From positions 1-64,000 of the forward strand of contig VZSE01011438.1 in NCBI GenBank assembly GCA_013398275.1: 64,000 bases of DNA, in the 5' to 3' direction. The notes under the pieces are model-generated. The model was not told the origin of the DNA and ran no database searches. It worked only from the letters and a program-made list of their open reading frames with translations. Positions within the stretch are counted from its first letter, which is position 1; each line of letters opens with the position of its first letter. The stretch is from Promerops cafer. Its lineage: Eukaryota; Chordata; Aves; Passeriformes; Nectariniidae. Positions 24,345 to 35,697 of this stretch are shown here, piece after piece. The translations under genes and the position numbers were made by a program.

Positions 24345-26825
24345 GGTCACAAATTTTCTGATTAATCTATTTGAAGAGAAAGCTGAGATTTGTGCCAAAC
24401 CTTTTCCCAGGTGCCACAGGCAGCCCATGGTCAGCAAACACTTCAACCTTGTATGAAATCCAGGACCTGCCATGGCACCTCCAAACTCCCTCATTAGGCT
24501 GAATCACAGGATCTGCAGCTCTCATTGCAGTTACTCCTCACAAGACTTTGAGGCTGGAATTTATGAAGCCAGGAGCAAAAGAAAAAACCCACCAGCCCTG
24601 AGAGACCAAGCTCACCATTGCTATAGTGGGTTTACAGAAATACTCATTTTATAAGTAGCTGGGGGTTTCAGGAAACCCACTGGGTTTTAATATCTTGTGA
24701 TGGGACCTTTAATACATTGCATGGGTTTTGCCTGCTCTGACACAGATTCAACCTTTTCTGTAATTTTCTGTAAATTCTACCAGGTCCATCAGGAGAACTG
24801 GGAATAAATCTCCATAGCATCTCCCCAGATTTTCCCTATCCTAAAAAGAACTACATCCCCAAATCGAGGGAGAGCAGAGGAAATCTTTAATTTGCAGGTG
24901 CTCAGCAGGCAATGGTCTATTCCATTTACAGATTGTGCTGGGAGTTACCATTAGATTTTGATGTGAATAGTCACATAAAGCATAAAAATTAACCACAAAG
25001 CAGGCTTAGAACACTAAGACTTTAAGTAACTGGTGTCCTTTCAGTGTGAGGTCAGTTTAGGGGTTGTAAATGAAGGAGGAAGAAAGGCCTGACTGTACAA
25101 ATATGCTGAAATTTAAAGTATTTAAGATTCATGAAGGCCACATGATAAGGGTTTTCTCCTCATTGCTCTGTTTTTCTTGGACAGAAAAGCCTGTAACTAA
25201 ACCTAAAGCCTCAGAGGTTTTTAAGTGTCTTGCCCTAGTCTCCCACTGAGCATCTGGCCATCTTCAGAGGTTATTCTTTCTGCTGAGCATTCCTCAGCAG
25301 ACAGCACACACCAAGAGAGACAGTGCTGCCCCAAGGATGTCTCTTTTACCCCATCATTTGGACTCCACTGGAGCAGACAGAAAGCCTCCTCCTGATTGCA
25401 GCTGGAGAAGTATTGGGCTCCACAGCTGAATATTGAAAGTGCTGAGCATCTGCAGCTCCTGCAAAATCAATGTGGGCTGCAGACAGGGTTGAGAAACAAG
25501 CTCCTTCCAGCACATAAGAATATGTTCCACGTTTTTGCCTGTTCTTATTTCTGTATTTCTCCTTCACTTCTACATTATTTAGAAATGGCTTCCATAGTCA
25601 CCACATTCCCCCCCCCCCCCCTCTTTTTTTTTCTCCAAACAGCACATTACTTTTTCATAAGGCTCTGAGACCCGTGCTTTTCCTGATTGTCTCAATATTT
25701 CTTTCTAAATCCGGGACTTACTTTTATCTGAGTCTTTGCCTTTACAATTATTTCTACTGTACATCAAACATTGTTCAGAGAGCTTTCTTGTCTGAAATGC
25801 AAGAAAACCTATTACAATTTAGGGGAGATGTTATCATCCAGCCAGATTTTGTGATTTCAGACAAGATGTTGTTGGCAGTCCAGAGATTCACTGCTTTACA
25901 TAAAGTGATTGCCTGTGGTTTATGATGCTACTATTTGTCTGTAACTGCTAAAGAAAGAAGCTAGAGATAAGAAAGGCAAGTGCAAAAGGTTTAATTGATC
26001 TCATTTTATTATTTTCCTATCTTCAGAGTCCCATATTAATATTCACAGTGGTCTGTATGAAGTTGCAGGTTTGGAACAGACTCCTTTTCTCACAAACTGC
26101 ATCAAAGAAAAGAAGTAAAACCATTTTCTGTCACAGGCTTATTTCTAAAACTCTGGGTTTTGGATTACTTTTGGATTCATATCTTTTTTCCCTCAGCAAA
26201 AAGAAGAAATCAGGCCACAGATGCTGAAATATCCTCATCACCTGAAGGCAATGTCTAAGACATTGCTTTTTCCAATGTACAAGGGAATGAAAATAAATCA
26301 ATAAATCACTCTCTGAAACTCTAACAGAGCTAACATCCATTCTGGAGGAGAAAAGCTACCCAAGTGCACAGAAATATCAAAGTGCTGCCTGGAGGCACTG
26401 ACAGACAGTCTGTGTCTAAGTGAAGGTGGTGGCAAGCTTGCTCATCTCTCCTACCAACAAGTCCCAGCAAGATGCTCCCAGCCAAACACAGCGTGTCTGA
26501 GGAGGGAGAACTCTGCCATCCCTCCCTGAACTAACAGGAGCTGAGGCAGTAGTAAAACACCAACAATTATATGTACTGGAAAGCCTGTTTAAGGAAAATG
26601 GGACAGGATCCTGGAGAGATCCATCTGTAGAGGGATATTTTTGTTAAGCAAGCTGTTTATTCAAGGCAAGCAAGTCATGCTGAAGTGGAGTTTGAATGGG
26701 AAAAACCCGCCTGGCAATCCACTTTATGCACAGCATAAACCAGAGCACACCAGATCACAGGCTCAGGTCTGCATTGGGAGCACATGAAGGACTTTCCTCA
26801 GTTTTCTGAAGTCCTTAACTGATGG
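24345..26825. other. Intronic sequence with a C/T homopolymer tract
   Basis: Holds a run of 14 C (25608-25621) followed by a T-rich stretch. No exon, RNA gene or repeat family recognised. Confidence 0.45.
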
Positions 26826-26829
26826 GGTT

Positions 26830-27300
26830 CTCTGCGAGCCAGGTTGATTGAGCTTTCAGCGACCCCCGTCACATCTGGGTTTGTCCAGCAATCCCCAGTG
26901 GCATAAAATTAGCAGGACAGCATCAAAGGGAGAGTTTGAAACAAAGACAGTTTTAATAAAGACAAAAATAACAAACTCTTACGGAGAAAAGCCAATTCCA
27001 GGAGCTCAGCGTCTGTGCTCCTGCTAGAACACCCCAAAAATGCCACGAGGCTCTTTGTTCAGCCTCTTTTGTGTAAACTGAGGCAGGATTCTTGGCACTC
27101 TGCCCAGTGAGGTTGCAGCAGGTCGGTTCAGCAGACCCTGTGAGGTGGCTTCATTCTGGCACTCAACCAAATAGGGAGAGAACTCTCTGTTTTCTGACCT
27201 TATTGGGAACACAAAGAGCAGGGGCTTACACTGCTTCCAGCGTGAAAACCCTTGGTATACATGAGGTGCACTGCAACACTTAACCAATGTTCATCAAGCT
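26830..27300. mobile_element. Possible LTR-like element
   Basis: Shows features often seen in avian ERV LTRs, such as 'gttttaataaagacaaaaat' followed by a moderately GC-rich block with scattered CpGs. I could not define ends, a target-site duplication or a family, so this is only a suggestion. Confidence 0.3.
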
Positions 27301-27635
27301 GATATGAGCTAGCACTGGACCAAAGGACACAATCCAGGTCTTCTGCTCCTAGTGAGATGCTCTCACCTTGTGGCAGTTCCTCCCCTGGGACAGCACGGTG
27401 AAATAAATCTGAGTAAAAACTAATCTGGGAAAGGAAACAAAAATATTCATTGGCTTCCTGCTATAGTTCATGGTGGGGCCACATAAATGCGTCTGCTAGC
27501 AGATGGGAGAAGGAAGTTAGGAAGAATAAGATTTTCTTTTTTAGAAGTGGGGCTGGTCATAAAACAGCACTGTTGCGAATCTCAGAATAAACCTATTCAT
27601 TTCAGACTACCAAGCAAAATAAGAATTTATTTAGA

Positions 27636-28520
27636 AGCATGGAATTGTTTAGGCTGGAAAAAACCTTTAAGAACATTGAGTCCAACCATTAACCCAGCAC
27701 TGCCAGGTCCACCACTAAACCATGTCCCCAGGTGTTCCACCTACACAACTTTTAAATACCTCCAGGAATGGTGACTCCACCATTTCCCTGGAGAGCCTCT
27801 TCCACTGCTTGACAATCCTTTCAGTGAAGAAATTTTTCTTCATATCCAATCTAAACCTCCCCTGGTGATACTTGAGGCCGTTTCTTGTCCTATTGCTTGT
27901 TACCCGGGAGAAGAGACAAATCTCCACCTGGTTATGCTGCCTTGGAATGGCTACTAAGTAGAGAGGCTAGACAGTTAGAAAATAAAGAAGGTATTTATTA
28001 AAGGCCTTCAGTAGATACACCTTGGGCACTGCAAAAGCCTCACACAGGCTACACCCAAGATGGACGACAGTCACGAGTTATTCAGACAGATATAAGTTTG
28101 GTCTATTTGCATATCAGGGGTTAATTGTCCAATTACAGCTTCAGGTAATGAAGTCATATACCCCCAGTTTGCTTCTCCCCAGTTCACTTTGGTTTATGCT
28201 TTTCAGAGCTTGAGGCCAAGGCTGTCCTTGGTTCTCAGGCCTGGAAGGATTGTTTTGTCTGACCAAAATGTGAAGAGAGCTTACTAACACTCTGTATGGA
28301 GTTCAGAGTTATACACTAGTGCAGTACAGGATCTGAAAAATATAAAAGCTAAAAACTTAAGGCATCATCATTTCAGGGAGTTGTAGAGAGTGATAAGATT
28401 CCAACTCAGCCTGCTTTCCTCCAGGCTAAACATTTCCAGCTCCCTCAGCCACTACTCAAAGGACTCATGATAAAGACTCTTCACCAGGTTTGATGCCCTT
28501 CTTTGGATATGCAACATTTA
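27636..28520 (-). mobile_element. CR1 LINE fragment interrupted by a later insertion
   Basis: The 3' portion (27636 to about 27945: 'gtccaaccattaacccagca', 'gtgactccaccatttccctg', 'cttcatatccaatctaaacc') and the next CR1 portion (about 28369-28520: 'tttcagggagttgtagagag', 'cagcctgctttcctccaggc', 'ctcagccactactcaaagga') are collinear in the minus orientation. They are separated by about 420 bp of unrelated sequence. Confidence 0.85.
27946..28368. mobile_element. LTR-like insertion nested in CR1
   Basis: This segment breaks an otherwise collinear CR1. It includes 'aataaagaaggtatttatta', 'gctacacccaagatggacga' and 'tctatttgcatatcaggggt', words I associate with avian ERVL-type solo LTRs. Exact ends and a target-site duplication could not be fixed by eye. 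Confidence 0.5.
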
Positions 28521-28524
28521 AATG

Positions 28525-31075
28525 ATGTGGAGATTACACAGTGCCAGAACTGTAGTTATGATCTGGGAAAACAGTCACTTCTGCATGATCTGTGGAGAAA
28601 CTGAGGGACAAGCAGCAGCCACAGCTCATTTGCAGTGTTCAAAGCTGCCTGCCAGACACCAGCCCTGGAACCATTTCTCTCTAAGCTGGTGATGACTGGA
28701 CCAAAGAAAGTTAGATCTGGAAAATTAGATCTGAGAGTTTCAGACATTTGATTTGAAAATAAAAAGTTTTGTAAGAGAAAAAGAATATCTGAATATCCCT
28801 GCTGTGCTTCCTGGAACCAAAAGATAGAACCAGACAGTCCTTCAACTGAATGGCAGAAGATCACCACTAAACAAACATTTTGTCTCCTCACATCCATAAA
28901 AAGTCTTTTCTTCCTTTAGTTGCAAGTAAAGGATAAATCAGTTGGAAATTCTGTCACAGGCCTTTCATGCCTTCACAGGAAATTGCAATTAGCCAGCAAA
29001 TGTGGTGATGAAAGGATGAGTGATCCTGTCGTCTGTAACATGAGTGATTGCTGGAAGATGGAGATGTTACAGAGTTTGAGAAAGGCACCACGACAGCTGT
29101 GGGAGTGCAGCATCAAGAAGCAGCAGGACATATCAGAGGTGACATCAGCTGGGTCACTGCCTAGCTGCAGCTTTTTAAAAAGCAGCAGTTGTCTGCTGAG
29201 CTTTTAACAGACTTCCAAAGCCATCTGAAAGTCACTAGATTTTCAAGTGATGGTCAAATTCTTAGTACCTGCACCTAATTTAGACATCTTAAGCAGCAAA
29301 ATGTGGAATATACCCTTAGGTGTTAATATATTCCAATATTTCAGTACTTTTGTGAGATTTGACTGTACTGATAAATCTGTTAGGAAGTGCCAGACAAGAT
29401 ATGGCAATTCCGATGCCTACCCTTTGTCATGGTCTCTGTGCATGAGGTATTTTTAACACTAAAGGCCAAAAAGAAACAGCTTGCTGTTCTTCTGTGAATG
29501 TATCATGAACCTGGGCAAAGGCAGCCTCAAAAAAAGACATTTCTGAAGCTTTCAGACTATCCTTTTGACAGATATTCAAGGTGCTGCTTTGAAGGCTAGA
29601 AGCCCTTCATCAGCAGTAACAGAATAGTGGTAGCATATGTCTCATATTTTATGCACTTCATACACTAGCCAAAGTCAACAAAGACATGTAAAAATAGAAA
29701 TATAAATGTTGTGAGCCACCTGGATATGTGACTGCTTTTGATACCTTATCATGGACCTCACTAAATCAACTGAAATCAATGACAAACCATTGGTACCAAC
29801 CCATTGTTGAAACAATTCAGACTCATCTCCTTCTGTTTGCAAAGTCTCTGAGATTCATGTGATGACAGTCCTTCAGTCTAGTATATTTTTAAATATTCCA
29901 TAGCTGCCTGTTGTTATCCCTACAACATATAAGCAGGAACTGTATTTAGGAAGCATGTAGCATCTCTGGAATTTTTAGCAGAATGTATCTCTCCTGCTTT
30001 CCTGTGAAAGCATCACCCATTCTTGCCAGCCAACTATAGTCCAGAATGTAATGGAGATGTGTGGCAAAAATATCTCCCCGTGCCACAGTGTCCTACTGAG
30101 CAGACATGTTATTTTTTGATTATGCTATGCTTACTGCCACAAGATCAAATGAGAGCTAAAACGCTATTAATGCACTCAATGACATCTTCTTAGCAATAAA
30201 TTCAGTCAAATATAGCAAGATGGAATGACAGACTCTAGGCCAGATGTCCAGGGAGACCTGAGACAAGCGATTCTGAACAGCTGCTGGCATGAAATCCAGC
30301 ATGTGCAACACTTCACAACCCTTCACATTTCAGTAGCAGTACCAGGACTGGAGGGCTCATCAGTGGTCAGTACAAAAAAAAAAAACTTCCTCCCTTTTCC
30401 ACCCTTTGATTCATGTGTCTCCCTGGAGCTTACATGGGATTATGTCTATTAAAACCAGAGCCTGGCTGTGGCAATATATGCTTTTGTCTCAGAATGTGCA
30501 CAAAATAAACAGCAGCTTGGCATGTGCCCTGGTCACGTTTTCCACCACCCCGTGGTTTGTATGTTCGTGTTTTATGCAGAGCTGTCATTAAAACCACTGA
30601 AAGTTAATGGCAACAGCTGCTAAAAGTTTGATCTTCTTAACATGCAGAAGACCTAGCCATCACAGTGAACTCCTTTCCTGTTCCTACTGCATTAACATGG
30701 AATTTAAAAGTGGTACATGCACAAGAAATCACTTGGTCGCGTTCTCCATCTCCATTCTCTCACCTCCCAAAACAGTTCTACCTCACACATGCAGGTAACA
30801 AAATAATTAACTGATCTCTAATGGAGTATTTCTGCTGGGGGTGCTCTCATTACCTCATCCTCTGTTTCAGCAAAATTTTCATGTTTTTTTAGACCTGATC
30901 TAAACATCATGCCTCTTAAAAGCTTCCTGCATGCAAAGTAATAAATTAAATAAGTATGATAAAACTGATTCTACAAAAGAGCACTTTCCCTGTTTTAAAT
31001 GTAGGGAGAAAAAATTTAGGGAAGACTCTGGGATTGTGTATTTAAGGGAGAAAAGTTACTATGCAGGAGAAATTG
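28525..31075. other. Intronic sequence, nothing recognised
   Basis: AT-rich with short chance frames and one A-run near 30375-30386. No supported feature. Confidence 0.45.
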
Positions 31076-31078
31076 AAG

Positions 31079-31460
31079 TCAGAGGTGAGAAGTGAGACTA
31101 TGAGAGAGGAATAGCCCTGCAGACACCAGTACAGCAGGAGGCTCAGGAGGTGCTCCAGGTGCCAGAACTGGGGTTCCCCTGAAGCCCCTGCACAGCCCAT
31201 GGAGAGGCAGCTGTGTCCCTGCAGCCCATGGAGGCCCATGGGGGAGCAGAGATCCCCCTGCAGCCTGGGGAGGACCCCACACCAGAGCAGGGGGATGCCT
31301 GAAGGAGGCTGTGACCCAGCCCATGCTGGAGAAACTCCTGGCAGGACCTGTGGACACACAGAGGGAGGACCTCATGCCAGAGCAGGGAAAGAGCATGAGG
31401 AGTCCTCCCTTGTAGGAGGAAGGAGCAGCAGAGATGTGTGCTGAACAGACCACAGCCCCC
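31079..31460. mobile_element. GC-rich repetitive block, probably retroelement-derived
   Basis: Recurring words such as 'cagcccatggag', 'accagagcaggg', 'gccagagcaggg' and 'gcaggacctgtgg' show internal short-period structure. The same kind of sequence is common in songbird endogenous retroelements as I remember them. Several long overlapping frames (105-127 codons, minus) arise from this composition and are not called as genes. Confidence 0.45.
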
Positions 31461-31464
31461 ATTT

Positions 31465-32720
31465 CTCACTGAGCTCACCAGTGCAGGTAGAAGCAAACTC
31501 CTTGGAGAGTGACTGTCATCATATTGAAGGATGAAGGATGCTCCCAGTGACCCTTTGCAATCGAATGAGAAGTGTCATGCTGGCCCATGTGGACACAGCA
31601 TGGGCTCAGAAGGCCACAGACAGATGGTATTATACTCTGACTGGCAGGTAAAAGATTTTTTTGAGCAGGCAACAAACGGTGTCCCAGGTACAAAGCAGAG
31701 TAAACACTTGCTTTGGAAAAGAAAAGTAACAGAATTGCAAAGGAAAATCACTTTTTTTGGTGTTCAGCAGCTGCAACAGTAAGTTGAATTGGTGAAGTGT
31801 GCCAACTGGAAGGGTTTACCATTTTATATTAGAGCCCAGTTGTTTATATGATTACAGAAGATTTTCACAGAAAAAAAAAACTCCTTCAGTCTGCACAGTC
31901 ATTATTCCCCATGACTTCAATTTGTACTGGGAACTATCCACTTATGTTTAGGCTAAAAAAGCAGTAACATCTTGATATTGCTGAGTAATGTCATCTAGAC
32001 TCTGCCTGTTTGCATTTGTCACTCTTTAAGGACCCAACATAAGCCCAGAGCTTTTTTCTTACAAAGGGAGGTCACAGAAAGCAATAACAGATCTTTACAT
32101 CAGCTACAAGGCCTGTTCACAGTAATCACAGCACACTGCAAAAAGCAGCAAAACCAGGCAGCTTTCACATAGTCACTAAGAACAAGAGAGTGATTTATCA
32201 GTGGTGGAAGGAGAACAGGCTGTGTGATTGCTGTTCCTGTTAGAGTGCTGGGAGATACCAGCCACAATGCCATTCCCATCCTTTTCACCAAGGAGCTGGA
32301 AATTCAGGGTCATTTATGCAGTGCAAATCCCCCACACTTTTCTCCATTAAAAGTCTTTCAAAACATCACCAGTGCTTATGCTGTTGGCACCAGAGCACTA
32401 GAGAACACCAGTTGTCAGTAGAGTTGAGATGCTGAAAGGCAGAAAAGCACAAACATCCCTTTGCTTCCTTAAGGATCATTCCCAGCAGCACCCAGAGCAT
32501 TTTCTTCACAGTACAATGCCAGAAAATAAGGGGGGAAAGGGTCCTATACAAATTAAACCAAAATCTGGGCATAAATAAGATGTCACTATTCATATTCAGT
32601 TTTCCAAATTGTTATAAAGTAATTGAACTACATCAGAGCCAAAAGAGAATTCATGGTTTACTCTGGAAGCTGACCTATAGTTAATACTGACTTGCCAGAA
32701 AAACCCATCACATCTCCTGT
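31465..32720. other. Intronic sequence, nothing recognised
   Basis: No exon, RNA gene or repeat family recognised. Confidence 0.45.
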
Positions 32721-32725
32721 AGTAA

Positions 32726-32872
32726 AATCATAGAATCATAACATCAGAGAATCAGAGAACAGTTTGGGTTGGAAGGGACCTTAGAGATCACCTAAGTCCA
32801 AATCCCTGCCATGAGCAGTACTCCACTAGATCAGGTTGCTCAAAGCTCCACCCAGCCTGGCCTTGAACAGTG
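32726..32872 (-). mobile_element. CR1 LINE 3' fragment
   Basis: Minus-oriented 3' end, 'aatcatagaatcataacatc', 'gtttgggttggaagggacc', 'ccactagatcaggttgctca'. It lies about 135 bp from the donor of the COL22A1 vWA exon. Confidence 0.95.
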
Positions 32873-33006
32873 ATCTCTCAGAGTGGAACTGAGTAGAAGA
32901 GAGGAAAATAAAGAAGTATAAGCATGTAAGAAAACAAACACAGCTTTTCATATCTATATGGTAACTGAACCTATTCTAATTCTGCAGAAAGGAAAGCTCT
33001 ACTTAC

Positions 33007-33573
33007 TCTCACAGAGACGCCTCCTCAGCTTCCCCCGAATTTTATCGATGGCATTGTAATCAGAGACATGAAACACATGAGCAGACTTGGGCTCTGAAGC
33101 AATCTCATCAAGTTCCTCTTTTAAGGCTTCTCCAACACCCACAGCAAAAATCCTAATCCCAGCCTGATGGGCTGCAGTGGCTGGATCCAAGACAAAATCC
33201 TGGCTCCTTCCATCAGTCAAAAGGATAGCCACTTTTTTAACCGTTCGATCACTAAGTCTCCCACCAGCTTCTTTGGAGAAACTGTAGGTGGTGATGTACC
33301 TGAGAGCATCTCCAGTGTTCGTGTTACCCCCATAATACTGAATCTTTCGTGCAGCCTCTTTGATTTCCTCACGGGTTCTGTACTTTCCCAGGTCAAACTC
33401 TGTGGTTGGACGATCGCTGTATCGCACCACGCCCACACGGGTCTTGTCTGGGCCAATCTCAAAAGTTTCCACCAAATTAGACACCCACTGACGAACTTTC
33501 TCAAAATCTTCTTTTCCGACGCTGGAGGAGGCATCCAAGAGGAAGACAAGGTCGTAGTGAACACTCTTGCAAC
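33007..33573 (-). CDS. COL22A1: COL22A1 coding exon 2: von Willebrand factor A domain
   Basis: This exon encodes residues 33-221 of collagen alpha-1(XXII), plus one base of codon 222. Collagen XXII is a secreted FACIT-type collagen known from myotendinous and other tissue junctions. Seen directly: a complete vWA domain opening GCKSVHYDLVFLLD, the MIDAS motif DASSS at residues 46-50, GGNTNTG at 114-120, and TDG at 152-154. The flanking cysteines C34 and C220 could close the domain. The acceptor is a pyrimidine-rich tract ending in cag at 33574-33576, and the donor is gtaagt at 33001-33006. Both introns are phase 1, and 567 bp is exactly 189 codons. The sequence closely matches mammalian COL22A1 as I remember it, including the stretch RRRLCE before the donor. 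COL21A1 and matrilins also carry vWA domains but differ at the N-terminus. No stop or frameshift is seen. The next exon (TSPN domain) is not in the window. Confidence 0.95.
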
Positions 33574-35121
33574 CTGCAAGAGTGGCAGAAAACATTGTTA
33601 AGGGGAGATGAATGCAGAGGACCAGACATACCAAATATTCCCTAGACACAGCTCCCTAGTGAGCAATTTGGAGGAGGCAGAAAACCCTCTCCCTATCCTG
33701 CAGAGGAAGAGCAGATTCCCAGCCCTTCTTCCTTGTGATTCACCTCATCAGTTTCAGGACATCTACAGAGCAGCACAGACTTCACTTTGAAGTGCAAACC
33801 CTTTCCCTCCCTTTGCTTCTAACTACTTCCACTCAATCCTTCAGCTACACCCCCTGCATGTACATGAAGATATTTTTCTCTGACTGCACTGCAGTGCCTT
33901 TGCTCAGGCAGTGCTCTGAAATGACCTGGACAGATCCAAAGCCCTGTCTTGCCCTTGCCTATGCCAATCCTGACCCTGAGTAATGAAGCTTTCGTGTCCC
34001 CTCTTGCATTAATATTATGATTCACTTATGCTTAGCTAGAAGCAGTTCTTTTGTCCAGCATGATATGTTGATATAGCAGGTCTATAACAAGATTATTTCA
34101 AATTTGAGGCTTTCTGCCACTGCCTATTGACTAAAGGATGACTTACTGAATTTTGGAATGTGTTCCTCAAGAGCAAATGGCAGCTTCCTTGTAAGCGAAA
34201 AATTCACTTACCCCACAACCATCTCTTTGCCTCCAACCATGATATTTGCAATGTGAGGCCTATATAATCCAAAACACAAAGCTATTTTAATTGCAACTTG
34301 CTTGCCCTATATCAATCCAGACTGGTTGTATATTTGTAAGACACTTGCCAGAAAAAGTAGATCTCTCAGGAGATGGGGTTTTTTGCTGTTTCTGGATACA
34401 TGCAAGTCAGGAAGCAGTAGATCCATAAAAGTGCCACTGATGCCCAAGTTTTACCAACATAATGCCCCAACTGGACAAAATGTGTATATATATACTTATA
34501 TTTATTTGAAACAGTATTATAGACCATAACCCATAATAAATTATGAGTTTTAAGACTGAAAGCTGCTCTAAAAAGTCAGTTTGGTCACAGCCTCCAACCA
34601 TTGCTTCTCCAGCAGTTCTTGTCCCATGTTGCCTCAAAAAGTACAACTGCATGTTTGAACCAGTGGTAAAATTACATATTTCCTACTGAATTCCAGTATT
34701 TGAACCTACAGGAAGGACTTCTCCCCCACTCAGATTTTGACACAAATTAGCTCTGGCTCTTTTGCTCATCCCAGAGTTGTGACCCTGCCTGGAATGGAAG
34801 AATTCCAGAACAGCCCATGGCTCTGAAAAGGAGGGAGTGGGTAGCTCAGCTACAGAGAGGATTTGCCTTTAGAAAGATGAAAAGCATTATAAAAGAATAG
34901 GTCAGTGCTCAAGGAATTGCATGATGACCATGAGAGTGATTGAATGTACACCTGGAGTGTACAGAAATGATGAGAAATGAGCATCACCTGCTGCTATGTT
35001 GACTTCTGTAGCAGAGCACATCCCAGGTACTGCAGGGCCTGTGGGAGCAACCTCTGCACGTGGGATTGGGATCACATTGGGATCAGGCCACTCACATGGG
35101 ATCTCCTTGGAAACAACCTGT

Positions 35122-35697
35122 TGTTGTGGTTTAACCCCAGCTGGCAACTAAGCACCACACAGCCCCTCACTCACTGCCCTCAGCAGGACTGAGGGGAAGA
35201 GAATTGGAAAGGTGAAAGGGGGAAAACTCATGGGTTGAGAAAAAAAAAGTTTAATAATGAAACTAAACTAAACTAAAGAAAAAGAAGAAGTTGTAATGAA
35301 AAGCAAAATAACAAAGAGATATAAATAAAACCTAAGAAAAAGGAATGATGCAAATGAAAACAGTTGCTCACCACTGACTGACTCACAGTCCCCAAGCAGG
35401 AGTCTCCAGCCAAGTGTCCCCCCACAGTTTTATTTCTGAGCATGATATGATTTGGGATATCCCTTTGGTCAGCTGGGGGCAGCTGTCCCAACTTTGTCCC
35501 CTCCCAATTTCTTGTGCTCCCCCAGCCTCCTGGCTGGTGGGAGGAGGAATAAAAAAGGCCTTGGCTCAGTGTGAGCTCTGCTCAGCAGTAACAAAAACAA
35601 CCCTGTGCCATCAACGCTGCTTCCAGCACAAATCCAAAGCACAGTCCCAGAGCAGCTACTGTGAGGAAAATTAACTGTACCCCAGCCAAAACCTGCA
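35122..35697 (-). mobile_element. ERVK-type LTR (solo) in COL22A1 intron
   Basis: The plus-strand edge 'tgttgtggtttaaccccag' and far edge 'ccccagccaaaacctgca' are the hallmark ends of the common avian ERVK LTR, whose sense direction is minus here (TGCAGG ... CCACAACA). Internal matches include 'gcaactaagcaccacacagc', 'ttgggatatccctttggtca' and 'taacaaaaacaaccctgtgc'. No internal retroviral genes follow on either side, so it is a solo LTR. No clean 6-bp target duplication is visible, though 'tgcacgtggga' occurs both at about 35055 and at 35694. It has the same orientation as COL22A1. Confidence 0.85.

Larger units (their letters stand above)
1..33006 (-). other. COL22A1: Probable large COL22A1 intron after the vWA exon
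   Basis: The vWA exon ends in a good donor, and collagen XXII should continue with TSPN-domain exons. I looked on the minus strand for the expected TSPN coding patterns (for example the FDLMDLF and DWYIWQ motifs) and did not find them. The interval is therefore most simply one intron running off the left edge. Short, diverged exons could have been missed by eye. Confidence 0.6.

Noticed and set aside
24770..24800. Possible TSPN exon of COL22A1 (sequence reading LMDL on the minus strand)
   Set aside because: The flanking residues do not match the expected collagen XXII sequence, and stop codons are close by.
33574..33649. In-frame readthrough from the intron into the vWA exon, giving a signal-peptide-like alternative N-terminus
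   Set aside because: The open frame begins with GTG, a stop (TAG) lies just upstream, and the only in-frame ATG is 7 codons before the exon. The leader is simply the translated splice-acceptor region. Coding exon 1 at 37703-37799 supplies a normal signal peptide.
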